From assembly GCA_012838955.1 (NCBI GenBank), contig DUOH01000048.1, forward strand, positions 1-56,139: 56,139 bases of DNA, written 5' to 3'. Below are positions 25,179-34,637 of this stretch, one piece after another. Source of the stretch: Bacillota bacterium. Lineage in GTDB: Bacteria > Bacillota > UBA4882 > UBA10575. The notes beneath the pieces were generated by a model, which saw only the letters and a list, made by a program, of their open reading frames with translations, did no database searches and was not told the origin of the DNA. The stretch's first letter is position 1, and the number at the start of each line of letters is the position of its first letter. The position numbers and the translations under genes are program-made.

Positions 25179-27866
25179 TCATATCTTCTTCAAATCTCCC
25201 CAGTTATCTCCGGCCCTAAGATCAACCCGTAAAGGTACGGATAAGCTGAAGACCGCCTCCATTTCTTCCTTGAGGATCAACGCTACCTCTTTTGCCGTCG
25301 CCCGGTCGGTCTCCACCAAAAGATCGTCATGCACCTGCAGCAAGAGGTCGGCAGGGGCCTTTTCCCGGCGGAGCCGGTCGGCCACCCGGACCATGGCCAA
25401 TTTGATCAAGTCCGCGGCCGAACCTTGGATCGGGGTGTTTCTAGCTATCCGTTCCGCATATGACCGTTTTTGAAAATTTCTGCTCCGTAAATCTCCTAGA
25501 TAACGGCGGCGATTGAAGATAGTAGTAACAAACCCGGCCTCCCGCGCCCGGTTAATAAGCTCTTCCAGATATGCTTGTACACCACTGTACCTGGCGAAAT
25601 AAGCGGCAATGAACTCATCTGCGACTTTTCGCGAGACTCCTGTTCCTTTGGCCAAACCGAAACCGCTGATTCCGTAGATAATCCCAAAGTTCACGGCTTT
25701 CGCGTGCCCTCTCAACTCCGGAGTCACCTCATTGAGCGGAACATTAAAAATCTCCGCCGCCGTACGTTGGTGGACATCTTCATCCTGCAGAAAGGCTGTT
25801 ATCAGTCTTTCATCACCGGACAGGTGAGCCATTACCCGCAACTCAATCTGGGAGTAGTCCGCAGAAACAAAGACCCGGTCTTCTGAATCAGGAATAAAGC
25901 AACGCCGGATCTCCAGCCCCTCCTCGGAGTGAACTGGAATATTCTGTAAATTAGGATCAGTACTGCTCAATCTGCCGGTGGCCGTTACAGCCTGTTGAAA
26001 TGTAGTATGTACCCTACCTGTTTCCGGCCGGATGAGGCCTAATAAAGCCTCAACATAGGTGCTGTTTAGTTTCGTCAGGGTCCGGTAGTCCAGCACCTTG
26101 CGGACCAGCGGATGTCTTCCGGAAAGCTCCTCCAACACACCGGCATCCGTGGAATAACCGGTCTTTGTCTTCTTCAGTGGCGGTAATTTAAGGCGTTCAA
26201 AGAGAACCACCCCCAACTGCTTGGGTGAGGAAATATTAAACTCTTCTCCGGCCAGTTCATAAATTTCGCTCTCCAAATCACGAATTCTCCGGAGAAAACC
26301 CTCCCTTAGTTTCCCCAAACGCAGTGGGGACACCCTGATTCCCTTTTGCTCCATGGCGAAGAGTATTTTTACTAAAGGTAGCTCAATCTCGAAGAACAAC
26401 TTATCCATCCCGGTCCTGACCAATTCTTCCCTGAGCGGGACATGTAGTTTATTAATTAAGACCGCCCTAGTCACCCCGGAGGTTACTCCTTCCTCTGAAA
26501 AGAGGTCAGGTTTTACGCCCAATAAATCCACGGGCTTTCCTCTTCTGTCTTTCACTTGGGGAATCTCCTCAATACCCAAGACCTCCCGGACTAGACCGGC
26601 AAAGTCCAGAGCCTTCTCTCCTCCCCTGCACAGATAAGCAGCGAGTAATAGATCAAAATCCACCCCCCCAAGCTCCACTCCGTAATGAGACAAGAGGGTC
26701 ATTTGCGTTTTTGCATCATAGCAAATTTTTTTCGCCTCCGGATCACTGAGCCAGCGGCTTAAGCTCTCCGGCAGACAGGTAGCAGTAAGCGAGAGAAAAC
26801 CATTTTTCCCCGTACCCGTGGAAAAAGCCACACCCCAGGCTTTCCCTTGTGCCCAGTTGCATTCCTCAGCCAAGAACTGAAAAGCAACCACTTGTTCACT
26901 GGCACCTTCCAAAAAAGCGGGAAGATCATCAGCAGTCAAGAGTGTATAATCTGTGACTACAAACTTTCTGGTCTCTACCACCGGCCCAGTGGTTACCGCC
27001 TTTTTTTCCAGACGGGACAGTAAAGTCTTGAACTCCATCTTCCGAAAGAACTCTGCCAGTGCCTGATGGTCAGGTCGCGTCCATCTGCAGTCGTCCGGTG
27101 CGACAGGCAGTGGTATATCCCGCAAGATGGTGGTTAATTTCTTGTATTCCGGAATCAACTGGGCATGGGAGGACAACTGTGCCCGAATACGATCTTTTTC
27201 CACCTCCTCAAGACGGGCTAATAACTGCTCCAGACTGTGAAAGCGTTGCAGAAGACGGGTAGCCGTCTTCTCCCCGACTCCTTTGACGCCTGGAATATTA
27301 TCAGAAGGATCGCCCCTCAACGCCTTATAATCCGCCCACTGCTCGGGTGCTAACCCGTAGTCTTCCTTCATCGTCTCTGCCGTCACGATCTGCTTCTCTG
27401 TCACCCCGCGTTTCGGATAGAAGATCCGCACACCCGGCCCTAACAATTGAAACAAATCTTTATCTCCGGAATAGATATCCACTTGCAAGCCTTGGTTCCG
27501 CGCTAAGGTGGTCATGGTCCCGATCACATCGTCCGCCTCATATCCCTCCACTCCGATCACGTGTGCGCCCAATAAGTGAAAAAACTCTTTGATGAGCGGA
27601 AGCTGTTCCTTAAATTGCTCCTCCATAGGCAGACGAGTGGCCTTATAATCATCATAAGACTCGTGGCGGAAGGTTCTTCCCAGATCAAAGGCGACCATGA
27701 AATAATCGGGGTTTTCTTCTTCCAATAACCGTGAGACCATCATGGCGACGCCATATAAAGCCCCGGTCGGCACCCCGTCCGAGGTCTGAAAAGCCTGTTC
27801 TTTTAGGGCGTGAAAAGCCCGGTGCGCCAAGCTTAACCCATCAATAATCAACATTGTATCCTGCAT
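25179..27866 (-). CDS. polA: DNA polymerase I
   Basis: An 895-residue PolA with an N-terminal 5' nuclease (about 1-290), a middle 3'-5' exonuclease-like domain (about 300-470) and a C-terminal polymerase. Motif A is DYSQIELRVMAHLSGD (near 670), the O-helix is RGHAKAVNFGIIYG and motif C is QVHDDLLVE (near 846). The middle domain lacks the acidic D-x-E residues (VVAFQFLAEE is in their place), so proofreading is probably lost, as in Bacillus subtilis PolA. ATG 27864-27866 is chosen because GGAGGG lies at proper spacing; the frame upstream is not conserved. It overlaps the end of the TsaD-like gene by 26 bases. Confidence 0.95.
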   Translation of the reverse strand: MQDTMLIIDGLSLAHRAFHALKEQAFQTSDGVPTGALYGVAMMVSRLLEEENPDYFMVAFDLGRTFRHESYDDYKATRLPMEEQFKEQLPLIKEFFHLLGAHVIGVEGYEADDVIGTMTTLARNQGLQVDIYSGDKDLFQLLGPGVRIFYPKRGVTEKQIVTAETMKEDYGLAPEQWADYKALRGDPSDNIPGVKGVGEKTATRLLQRFHSLEQLLARLEEVEKDRIRAQLSSHAQLIPEYKKLTTILRDIPLPVAPDDCRWTRPDHQALAEFFRKMEFKTLLSRLEKKAVTTGPVVETRKFVVTDYTLLTADDLPAFLEGASEQVVAFQFLAEECNWAQGKAWGVAFSTGTGKNGFLSLTATCLPESLSRWLSDPEAKKICYDAKTQMTLLSHYGVELGGVDFDLLLAAYLCRGGEKALDFAGLVREVLGIEEIPQVKDRRGKPVDLLGVKPDLFSEEGVTSGVTRAVLINKLHVPLREELVRTGMDKLFFEIELPLVKILFAMEQKGIRVSPLRLGKLREGFLRRIRDLESEIYELAGEEFNISSPKQLGVVLFERLKLPPLKKTKTGYSTDAGVLEELSGRHPLVRKVLDYRTLTKLNSTYVEALLGLIRPETGRVHTTFQQAVTATGRLSSTDPNLQNIPVHSEEGLEIRRCFIPDSEDRVFVSADYSQIELRVMAHLSGDERLITAFLQDEDVHQRTAAEIFNVPLNEVTPELRGHAKAVNFGIIYGISGFGLAKGTGVSRKVADEFIAAYFARYSGVQAYLEELINRAREAGFVTTIFNRRRYLGDLRSRNFQKRSYAERIARNTPIQGSAADLIKLAMVRVADRLRREKAPADLLLQVHDDLLVETDRATAKEVALILKEEMEAVFSLSVPLRVDLRAGDNWGDLKKI

Positions 27867-28878
27867 GTGCATCCCTCCAGTATTCCCAAGCCAAGAGGGC
27901 GATTCCCACCCCATTATCTGTAGAAAGTTCCGGCCGGGCAAAATACAACTCCAACTGAGGAAAGGAGGAGATCAGCCCCTGCCGCAGATAAGAGTTGGAA
28001 GCTACCCCTCCAAAGAATAATATTTGTCGGCAACCGCTTTTCCGCACGGCATTCTTAAGTAGAGCGGCAACTGAACGCAACAGGCAATCCTGTATCGCCC
28101 AAGCCAGATCAGGAAGATGAGCTCCTGCCTCCAACCGGCGAAAAGCGGCTGAAGTAGGACCGGAGAGGCTCAGGGATAAGTCCTGCACGGAAATGGGAAG
28201 AGGGTCCACAATGACCCCTGGCTCCGTTCCTCCAACGCGCCCCTCCGCCTGCCGCAGACTCTCTTTGGCCAACTCCTCCAGATGTCTACCAGCCGGGAAG
28301 GGAAGTCCCATGGCCACCCCCAACCTATCCAACATTTGACCGGCATGCAGATCCGTGGTTCCGCCCAGGATTTGCAGGTGATAACCTCCTTGACCGGCCT
28401 TTTCCACTAATAAAACTTCGGTAGTTCCTCCGGATAAGTGAAACCCCAGAAACCGCTTGTTCTTCGTGGTCAGCCTGAGAGCAGTGTCCACTAAAGCCGC
28501 TCTGATATGTCCTTCCTGATGAGTAAAGGGATAAGCCGGTACCCCTGCGCTATAAGCCAAGGCTTTACCGAAATTCTCCCCCGCTAAAAATACTGGTAAA
28601 TATGACTCTTCCCGTGGCCGGGGGCGGCCACTATAGCCTATGGCCTTCAGTTTTAAGCCATCGCCAGTGTCTGCCACGGCTTCCGCCAATAACTGTGGAA
28701 TGTTCTTCACATGCTGAAAGAGGGCCTCCGATTGCCGAAGCCCTCTCTCTCCGGATTTCACTTGTAAGATCCGGCGCAAGTCCTTTACTACCATCCCTTG
28801 TTCGTTCACAATACCCACTGAGGTTGTATAACAACTGGTATCCAAACCCAAAAAAAAGCCATGGTCAGCTCCGCCCAA
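27841..28878 (-). CDS. TsaD/Kae1-like paralogue of unknown function
   Basis: A 345-residue ASKHA-fold protein of the TsaD (Kae1, M22) family. It keeps the H-x3-H metal pair (FTHQEGH, H120 and H124), HLSGGTTEVLLV and the C-terminal FFGGVASNSYLR and STDNGVGIA. The N-terminal loop, normally SCDETA in TsaD, is SCYTTS here, losing the conserved Asp-Glu. TsaD makes the t6A tRNA modification; this looks like the second, divergent copy seen in many Clostridia, whose role is not established. The start is TTG 28876-28878, 9 bases after GGAG. It is 6 bases from nusB and overlaps polA, so it is translated within that operon. Confidence 0.8.
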   Translation of the reverse strand: MGGADHGFFLGLDTSCYTTSVGIVNEQGMVVKDLRRILQVKSGERGLRQSEALFQHVKNIPQLLAEAVADTGDGLKLKAIGYSGRPRPREESYLPVFLAGENFGKALAYSAGVPAYPFTHQEGHIRAALVDTALRLTTKNKRFLGFHLSGGTTEVLLVEKAGQGGYHLQILGGTTDLHAGQMLDRLGVAMGLPFPAGRHLEELAKESLRQAEGRVGGTEPGVIVDPLPISVQDLSLSLSGPTSAAFRRLEAGAHLPDLAWAIQDCLLRSVAALLKNAVRKSGCRQILFFGGVASNSYLRQGLISSFPQLELYFARPELSTDNGVGIALLAWEYWRDAHAGYNVDY

Positions 28879-28884
28879 ACTCCT

Positions 28885-29349
28885 TCATCTCCTGCTTTCT
28901 TCTTTTTCTGTTTCCGCAGGCAGGGGAGGCCCTTCCGCTTGAACCGCCCGACTGATCTTTCTGATCATGTTGCCCAGCACACCATTGACAAACCGGCCGG
29001 AGTCCGCCTCTCCATATGCCTTGGCCAATTCTACCGCTTCATTCACGGTTACCTCCACCGGGACGTCCTTCATGCGCATCAACTCGTAAACAGCCAGTCG
29101 CAGAATATTCCGATCCGTGTTGGCCATCCGCTGAAGCGGCCACTCTGTGGAGAATTCCGTAAGCAGGTTGTCAATCCATTCTAAGTTATTAATCACCCCG
29201 CCGACCAGTTCCTCCAAGAAGATCCGGGATTTTGTCGGCAGGTCATAATCCTGACTCGTTCTGGTCAGCGCTTCTTTCCAGGGAATATGACCGATATCCA
29301 CCTGGAATATGATTTGAAAAGCCAATTCCCTTACCAATCTTCTACTCAT
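28885..29349 (-). CDS. nusB: Transcription antitermination protein NusB
   Basis: A 154-residue all-helical RNA-binding protein that with NusE (S10) binds boxA and promotes rRNA transcription. RRLVRELAFQIIFQVD at the N-terminus and TDRNILRLAVYELM and TVNEAVELAKAYGEADSGRFVNGVL at the C-terminus are diagnostic. ATG 29347-29349 follows AGAGGTAGG. It comes after the asp23-amaP-DUF2273 trio, a common order in Clostridia. Confidence 0.95.
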   Translation of the reverse strand: MSRRLVRELAFQIIFQVDIGHIPWKEALTRTSQDYDLPTKSRIFLEELVGGVINNLEWIDNLLTEFSTEWPLQRMANTDRNILRLAVYELMRMKDVPVEVTVNEAVELAKAYGEADSGRFVNGVLGNMIRKISRAVQAEGPPLPAETEKEESRR

Positions 29350-29389
29350 CTAATCCTACCTCTTGTTTTCAGACTTTTCCCCGCCAACC

Positions 29390-29620
29390 TTATCCTCTTT
29401 CATCTGCGGAAAAAACCTTTTTTATCTGCTGAAAAAGGTTTTCTTTTCCATCAATCCTTTTTCCTACAAAGTATCCGCCGCTGACGCAGATTAGAAAATA
29501 GATCGCTTTCAGCCAGCCCAGTGTAACCACGAGAATACCGGTGATAAACCCTAATAAAGTCCCAACAATTCTCCCTTTGTATTGGAGAAAATAATCAATC
29601 CGGACCCTCGGTTCCTCCAT
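29390..29620 (-). CDS. DUF2273 small membrane protein
   Basis: A 76-residue protein with two transmembrane helices (about 17-35 and 37-52, GRIVGTLLGFITGILVVTLGWLKAIYFLICVSGGYFVG) and a charged C-terminus. DUF2273 proteins are found beside Asp23 and AmaP in many Bacillota and are thought to help hold Asp23 at the membrane; their own function is not known. It is the third gene of that trio here, 40 bases before nusB. Confidence 0.82.
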   Translation of the reverse strand: MEEPRVRIDYFLQYKGRIVGTLLGFITGILVVTLGWLKAIYFLICVSGGYFVGKRIDGKENLFQQIKKVFSADERG

Positions 29621-29662
29621 CGTCCTTGCCCCCTTATTTTGTACTTAACGCCAGGCGTTAAG

Positions 29663-30196
29663 TCACTCTACCCTGGCCCGGGGTTCTACGGCAATTCTGG
29701 CCACGGTGACCGTGGAATTATTCACCGGGATTCCTACCGTCTCTCTGATATACTCAGCCAACTTGGTTCTAATCTCCTGCACCAGTTGGGGAATGTTCAA
29801 ATCCGGACTACAAACAATCTCCACTTCAAAGTTGAGGCCATCCACATCGGCCTGGACATCCACTTCAGCTTCCCGCACCCCGCGAATCTTCTTTACCGAC
29901 CGCAGAGCCAAGGATTGCACTGCGGAAAAGGCTACCCTGACCTCACCCAAGGCAGTCTCATGAATGATAGCTCTTAAGGGTTGCTTGGTATGTAAACCGG
30001 CCATGGCAAGTAAAAGAAAGAGGATAAAAAAGACTACAAAAAGTAGTAGTTTTAAGCCTTCCGTCCCGGCTTTCGCCACCAGAAACTCGCCGATCCGCAA
30101 AGGGTCTTGTCCCATCAGCAGGCCAAAGAAGAAAACAGAGATGGCCAACATAACGAGAGAACCAAATAGAATAACCAATCGATAAGAAACCTTCAT
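29663..30196 (-). CDS. amaP: Alkaline shock response membrane anchor protein AmaP
   Basis: A 177-residue protein with two transmembrane helices (about 8-26 and 47-66) followed by an Asp23-like cytoplasmic domain (IIHETALGEVRVAFSAVQSLALRSVKKIRGV and a C-terminal IAVEPRARVE). In Staphylococcus AmaP anchors Asp23 to the membrane. ATG 30194-30196 is the natural start since residues upstream are not conserved. It lies directly after asp23, so the pair is likely made together. Confidence 0.88.
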   Translation of the reverse strand: MKVSYRLVILFGSLVMLAISVFFFGLLMGQDPLRIGEFLVAKAGTEGLKLLLFVVFFILFLLLAMAGLHTKQPLRAIIHETALGEVRVAFSAVQSLALRSVKKIRGVREAEVDVQADVDGLNFEVEIVCSPDLNIPQLVQEIRTKLAEYIRETVGIPVNNSTVTVARIAVEPRARVE

Positions 30197-30266
30197 GTTC
30201 AGCAACTCTTCCTTTCCTTGCGCCACAGGCGTTTATCGTTTTACAGTCAGCAACGCCTTTAACGCC

Positions 30267-30677
30267 TTATTTTACTCTTGTTTCCACTGGAGGAGCCGGG
30301 GGTTCCTCCTGATGGAATTCCACTCCTTGAATATGCACGTTGACCTCGACCACGATTAAACCGGTCATACTCTCAATTGCCTTCTTGACATTCTCCTGAA
30401 TTTTTACAGCCACATCAGGTATTTTCGCGCCATATTCAATGACTACGTATAAATCGACGGCCGCCTCAGTCTCTCCTACCTCAACCCGTACCCCTTTAGA
30501 AAGGTTCTTCTTCTTCAATAACTCAGAGATCCCATCGACCACTCCACCGCTCATTCCAGCCACACCCTTGACTTCCGTAGCGGCTAAACCGGCAATAATC
30601 CCCACCACTTCATCGGCGATGCGGACCGTGCCGTTCTTCTCGCTCCATTCCTTTTCGTGAAAGGTTCCACTTGCCAA
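30267..30677 (-). CDS. Asp23/Gls24 family envelope stress response protein
   Basis: A 136-residue cytoplasmic Asp23-family protein: GTVRIADEVVGIIAGLAATEVKGVAGMSGG at the N-terminus, then VRVEVGETEAAVDLYVVIEYGAKIPDVAVKIQENVKKAIE. The family forms networks under the membrane and responds to cell-envelope stress. The only start that fits is TTG 30675-30677, with GGAGGTG 6 bases upstream. It follows accC and precedes amaP and the DUF2273 gene. Confidence 0.9.
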   Translation of the reverse strand: MASGTFHEKEWSEKNGTVRIADEVVGIIAGLAATEVKGVAGMSGGVVDGISELLKKKNLSKGVRVEVGETEAAVDLYVVIEYGAKIPDVAVKIQENVKKAIESMTGLIVVEVNVHIQGVEFHQEEPPAPPVETRVK

Positions 30678-30734
30678 CCTTAACACCTCCTCTAGACTAT
30701 TGCCAGAGCACACACGCAAGTACGGTATTCAAGT

Positions 30735-32090
30735 CTATTCTGTTTTCCTCATTTTTATGTGTTTTTCAATGAAGTCAGTGGTTACCTCACCCCTAATAAA
30801 ATACTCATTCTGCAGTACTTCCAAGTGAAAAAGGAGGGTGGACGGCACACCATAGACTTCAAACTCCTCGAGCGCCCTGGTCATCCGTTTAATCGCCTCA
30901 TCGCGGTCTTTCCCCCAAGCAATCAACTTGGCCACCATTGAATCATAATAAGGAGGAATGGTATAGCCCGTATAGACACAACTGTCCACTCTGATCCCTG
31001 GCCCACCGGCGGGTTGATAAAACTCAATCTGACCCGGGAAAGGCATAAAATTCTTGGTCGGATCCTCCGCATTAATCCGGCATTCAATAGCATGTCCGTT
31101 TAATACCACATCCTCTTGGCGAATGGAGAGTTCTTCCCCAGCGGCGATTAAAATCTGTTGCTTGACCAGATCAATCCCGGTCACCATTTCGGTCACCGGA
31201 TGTTCCACCTGAATTCTGGTGTTCATCTCCATAAAATAAAAACTACCATCTTCATCCATTAAAAACTCTACGGTACCGGCATTAGTATATCCCACGGATC
31301 TGGCGCCACGTACGGCAGCCTCACCCAGATCCTTCCGAATCTCCGGAGTAACCGCGGAGGATGGTGACTCCTCGATCACCTTTTGGTGTCTCCTCTGGAC
31401 CGAACAATCCCGTTCACCCAGATAGATTCCGTTTCCGTGTTCATCGAAGAGCAATTGCACTTCAATATGTCGCGGCTTGGCAATAAACTTCTCTATATAC
31501 ACCTCGGAGTTGCCGAAGGAAGCCTCCGCCTCCATCTGTGCGGTTTGATAAGCTTTTTCCAATTCCCCAGGGGTATAGACCACCCGCATTCCTCGTCCGC
31601 CACCCCCGGCCGACGCCTTGATAATCACGGGATATCCAATCTCCTCCGCGATCTTTGCTGCTTGGGAAAAGTCTGCAATCGGTCCGTCAGAACCGGGTAC
31701 CACCGGAACTCCCGCATCCTTCATGCTTTGTTTGGCTTGGGCCTTGTCACCCAATTTTTCAATGGCCTCCGCTGTGGGTCCGATAAATTTTATATTATGT
31801 GTCTCACAGATCTCGACAAAACGGGGGTTCTCCGCTAAAAAACCATACCCCGGATGGATCGCGTCTACCTCGGCTATTCTGGCTGCGCTGATAATATTTA
31901 AGATATTCAGATAACTCTTGTTGCTGGGCGCCGGCCCCACACAAAAGGCTTCGTCCGCATAACGCACATGTAACGAATCCCGATCCGCCTCGGAATAGAT
32001 GGCCACCGTCTTGATGCCCAATTCTTTACAGGCCCGAATCACCCGTAAGGCGATTTCCCCTCGATTTGCAACCAATATTTTCCGAAACAA
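30735..32090 (-). CDS. accC: Acetyl-CoA carboxylase, biotin carboxylase subunit
   Basis: A 451-residue ATP-grasp enzyme that carboxylates biotin on AccB at the first step of fatty acid synthesis. Signatures are [21 protein letters not shown], the glycine-rich [30 protein letters not shown] and [17 protein letters not shown]. The start is TTG 32088-32090, supported by GGAGG 5 bases upstream. It is 24 bases after accB. The malonyl-CoA it helps make feeds both phospholipid and lipid A acyl chains. Confidence 0.96.
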   Translation of the reverse strand: MFRKILVANRGEIALRVIRACKELGIKTVAIYSEADRDSLHVRYADEAFCVGPAPSNKSYLNILNIISAARIAEVDAIHPGYGFLAENPRFVEICETHNIKFIGPTAEAIEKLGDKAQAKQSMKDAGVPVVPGSDGPIADFSQAAKIAEEIGYPVIIKASAGGGGRGMRVVYTPGELEKAYQTAQMEAEASFGNSEVYIEKFIAKPRHIEVQLLFDEHGNGIYLGERDCSVQRRHQKVIEESPSSAVTPEIRKDLGEAAVRGARSVGYTNAGTVEFLMDEDGSFYFMEMNTRIQVEHPVTEMVTGIDLVKQQILIAAGEELSIRQEDVVLNGHAIECRINAEDPTKNFMPFPGQIEFYQPAGGPGIRVDSCVYTGYTIPPYYDSMVAKLIAWGKDRDEAIKRMTRALEEFEVYGVPSTLLFHLEVLQNEYFIRGEVTTDFIEKHIKMRKTE

Positions 32091-32114
32091 CTAAACCTCC
32101 ACCTCCGGGATGTA

Positions 32115-32618
32115 TTATACCTTTTCCAATATAAACATAGGTTGTCCATACTCGACAGGTTGGCCGTTTTCTACCAGGATCTTAATAACCCTGCCTCTGG
32201 TGTCGCTCTCAATCTCATTCATCAGTTTCATGGCTTCAATAATACAGAGCACTTCTCCGGGTTCAATAACCTGATTGACTTCGACAAATGGGTCCGCTCC
32301 CGGACTCGGCGCCCGGTAAAAAGTACCAACCATCGGAGCAACGATCATCACCTGATTAGGCGGCAGCTCCATATCTTCTTCTGGAGAAGGATCCGGCGCC
32401 TGTTCGGCGCCGAGGGGCGGCATTGGTTGAGGAGCGGCAGGCGCCATTTGAACCTGAGGGGCAGAGGGGAGATTGTTCACTGTAGTCACAGGGGCGATGG
32501 CAAACTCCGGACGACCCTTCTTAATCTCGACTTTAGTTCCATACCTTTCCAGTTTTAATTCTGTAATATCGGTTTCCGCTAATATCTTGATCAACTCTTT
32601 TATTTCTTTAACCTTCAT
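32115..32618 (-). CDS. accB: Acetyl-CoA carboxylase, biotin carboxyl carrier protein
   Basis: A 167-residue BCCP. The N-terminal segment KEIKELIKILAETDITELKLERYG is typical, followed by a Pro/Ala-rich linker (about 45-85) and the biotinyl domain with the target Lys K131 in EAMKLMNEI. It carries carboxybiotin from AccC to the carboxyltransferase AccA/AccD, whose genes are not here. ATG 32616-32618 has GGAGG upstream, and a good promoter lies at 32766-32794, so accB starts a new transcription unit inside the long block. Confidence 0.95.
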   Translation of the reverse strand: MKVKEIKELIKILAETDITELKLERYGTKVEIKKGRPEFAIAPVTTVNNLPSAPQVQMAPAAPQPMPPLGAEQAPDPSPEEDMELPPNQVMIVAPMVGTFYRAPSPGADPFVEVNQVIEPGEVLCIIEAMKLMNEIESDTRGRVIKILVENGQPVEYGQPMFILEKV

Positions 32619-32765
32619 AACCGTCCTCCTTCAGATGCAACTGTGATCAACACGACTCTCATCCGCTTTGTCCCGGTGCGCCCGGAAAAATATGACGAAA
32701 TTCCGAGAAATCAAAAAAAGCCTCAACACCAAGAACGAGTCAAAATCGATGAAAGTCTTTTATGA

Positions 32766-32794
32766 CTTATACCATAAAAAAGAACCAAGGTCAA
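32766..32794 (-). promoter_or_regulatory. Sigma-A-type promoter for accB and the genes downstream
   Basis: Minus strand TTGACC, 17-base spacer, TATAAG, with TGG just before the -10 (extended -10). The start site would be near 32759, about 140 bases before accB. The rest of the 281-base gap between spoIIIAH and accB shows no gene and no recognisable riboswitch or FapR box. Confidence 0.65.
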
Positions 32795-32899
32795 CAGCAT
32801 CTTTTATTATTTCACCGGTAAGTATTTTTTTCCTCTTTTTTATTATCTCTTTTTGCCACCAACCATCCCTTTTTGTCTGCAGTTCCTCTCCTTCCCCCT

Positions 32900-33400
32900 T
32901 TATTCGATAATCCTGATTTGTTCCAATGAATATCCGGTAACCTCCGCGACCAGTTCCCCAATGGCCGAGACCGCGGCGGCGTCGAGAGTCATCCCCTTTA
33001 CTACCACAGTGACAGATTGATCATGCGCCACCACTACCGCCCCCCGGCAACCACGGGCGGTCAATAAGTTTTCGACCTCCCTTTCCATACTGGATCTGTT
33101 GGTTAATGTCAACAACTGATCATGAATAATTCTTTTGTTTTCTTCATCTGCAGTCACCAATAACATTTCCAATCTCTCTTGTAGCCTACTTCTCTCCTTT
33201 TCCCTGGCTAAACGCAACTCGGTTAACTCAACTAAGTCTCGGTCTACTCCGGGCGTGGTCTCCTGTTTTTTGAAAACACCTTCCTCAGTAGAGACGCTGG
33301 TAACCGGGAGAATCAACTGCACACCCCGCCGTTCCTCGTAGACCGGATAAAAGACACAGAAAAATCCGATCAAAAAACCAACTGCTAAAAGTATAGCCAT
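32900..33400 (-). CDS. spoIIIAH: Stage III sporulation protein AH
   Basis: About 166 residues: one N-terminal transmembrane helix (AILLAVGFLIGFFCVFYP) and an outside domain with a coiled-coil stretch (LVELTELRLAREKERSRLQERLEML) and a YscJ/FliF-like ring-building fold (RGCRGAVVVAHDQSVTVVVKG). SpoIIIAH faces the intermembrane space and pairs with forespore SpoIIQ to form the feeding-tube channel. The ATG at 33398-33400 is the first usable start after spoIIIAG. Its SD is weak, so translation may depend on spoIIIAG. It ends the spoIIIA operon. Confidence 0.9.
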   Translation of the reverse strand: MAILLAVGFLIGFFCVFYPVYEERRGVQLILPVTSVSTEEGVFKKQETTPGVDRDLVELTELRLAREKERSRLQERLEMLLVTADEENKRIIHDQLLTLTNRSSMEREVENLLTARGCRGAVVVAHDQSVTVVVKGMTLDAAAVSAIGELVAEVTGYSLEQIRIIE

Positions 33401-33453
33401 GACAACCCGGCCTTTGCATACCGGCTCCGCCTCGCTGTCGGTAACAGCCCGCC

Positions 33454-34107
33454 TTATTCTCCCCAGGCCACTACCATTACCCGATGTAAGGGAATCCCCA
33501 ATACGGTGGCTGTAGCCTGCCAGAGCTTCTCCCGGACTATCGCATCCGCCGCTCCCTCCGCCACTACCAAGACTCCGGCGATCTTTGGCGCCATGGTTCT
33601 CACGCGAATGGGCTCCTCCACTCCATCCCGTTGTCTCCGTAAGACCGGATCTTTTTCGCTCCTCCATTCCAAAACCGTCCCTCCATTTTGATCTTGGTTT
33701 TTCCTTTTTTCTTCATGCGTACGAAAGAGCCACTCCTCTTCCGCAGAGGTTGCATAAGTAAGATCCACCTTTACTCTACCCACGCCCTCAATCCGCTCTA
33801 AAGCGGAGAGCAATGCATCTTCTACCCTTTCTTCCACCCAAAGATTGAAAGTCTTTCCATCGGTAAAGACTGTTGCCGACTCTTTCTTACTCAATACTTG
33901 CTCCTGTTGTGGCGCCTTCCCCCCTAAACCGGATAACAGAATGAGGCCGATCCCCATCAGCATCATCACTAACAAAACTAAAATCTTTCCCCGCTCTCCC
34001 ACAGGTATGTCGTGCAACAGCTTAAAGACCGGCCACAGACCACCTTTTATTCCCGAGCATATTCTCCCTCCAAATTGCGTCCACGTGGATCTATCGGCTT
34101 CCTTCAA
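33454..34107 (-). CDS. spoIIIAG: Stage III sporulation protein AG
   Basis: A 217-residue protein with one transmembrane helix (about 42-60, KILVLLVMMLMGIGLILLSG) and a ring-forming outer domain (VEDALLSALERIEGVGRVKVDLTYAT, then VRTMAPKIAGVLVVAEGA). In Bacillus subtilis SpoIIIAG forms a large 30-subunit ring in the mother-cell membrane. The start is TTG 34105-34107, with GGAG 7 bases upstream, overlapping the end of spoIIIAF by 17 bases. Confidence 0.92.
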   Translation of the reverse strand: MKEADRSTWTQFGGRICSGIKGGLWPVFKLLHDIPVGERGKILVLLVMMLMGIGLILLSGLGGKAPQQEQVLSKKESATVFTDGKTFNLWVEERVEDALLSALERIEGVGRVKVDLTYATSAEEEWLFRTHEEKRKNQDQNGGTVLEWRSEKDPVLRRQRDGVEEPIRVRTMAPKIAGVLVVAEGAADAIVREKLWQATATVLGIPLHRVMVVAWGE

Positions 34108-34615
34108 CTGTCTTCTCCACCTCCACCAAATCCGGGCTAATCATTAGCAGCTCACCCACTGCTTTTTTGATCTTAACTACCTCAATAGGTCTTTCCGTAT
34201 CCGTTCCTTCCAGATACACCCGGACCATGGTTAATACTCCGTCGGAGATGGCCAGTTCGGTCCGGACCTCGTACCCGGCGCAGATCTGCTGAACCACTGT
34301 GTTCACCTGTTTGGTCAGACGTTCCTGCCTTGCGGATTCCGCCTTTTCCGCACCGGCCTCCTGAACCCGCTGACCGGTTGCCAATAAGCGGTCCAAAGAC
34401 GCGACACTATTCTGATCATACAGGCTTGGATCTGCGTTCAATATCTCCAAAGAAAACTCTTTCCCCGCGGAGACGATTAACTGCAGTAGAGAGAATAAAA
34501 CCAGCAACCCTAGGACCATCCTGGAATACTTGCGCATTTCGTCTTCTGGCAGCAACAATTCAAGAAAACCGGCTAAGATAATCAAGGCCAAAAGGGAGCG
34601 CAAAGTTTCTTTCAC
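34091..34615 (-). CDS. spoIIIAF: Stage III sporulation protein AF
   Basis: A 174-residue protein with two N-terminal transmembrane helices (about 5-22 and 33-50) around LELLLPEDEMRKYSRMVLGLLVL, the family hallmark, and a C-terminal ring-building domain (about 105-174). It is part of the mother-cell feeding-tube complex. GTG 34613-34615 is the start; the SD is a weak GGTGGTG. It lies 22 bases after spoIIIAE and overlaps spoIIIAG. Confidence 0.92.
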   Translation of the reverse strand: MKETLRSLLALIILAGFLELLLPEDEMRKYSRMVLGLLVLFSLLQLIVSAGKEFSLEILNADPSLYDQNSVASLDRLLATGQRVQEAGAEKAESARQERLTKQVNTVVQQICAGYEVRTELAISDGVLTMVRVYLEGTDTERPIEVVKIKKAVGELLMISPDLVEVEKTVEGSR

Positions 34616-34637
34616 CTTTCATCACACCACCTCGTCT

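Noticed and set aside
25179-27866. PolA as proofreading-deficient novelty
   Set aside because: Loss of the exonuclease acidic residues is normal for Bacillus-type PolA, so it is noted but not a finding.
32668-32910. Plus-strand frame of 80 codons between accB and spoIIIAH
   Set aside because: No SD, low-complexity Phe/Ser-rich product, and it crosses the accB promoter and the spoIIIAH end. Judged non-coding.
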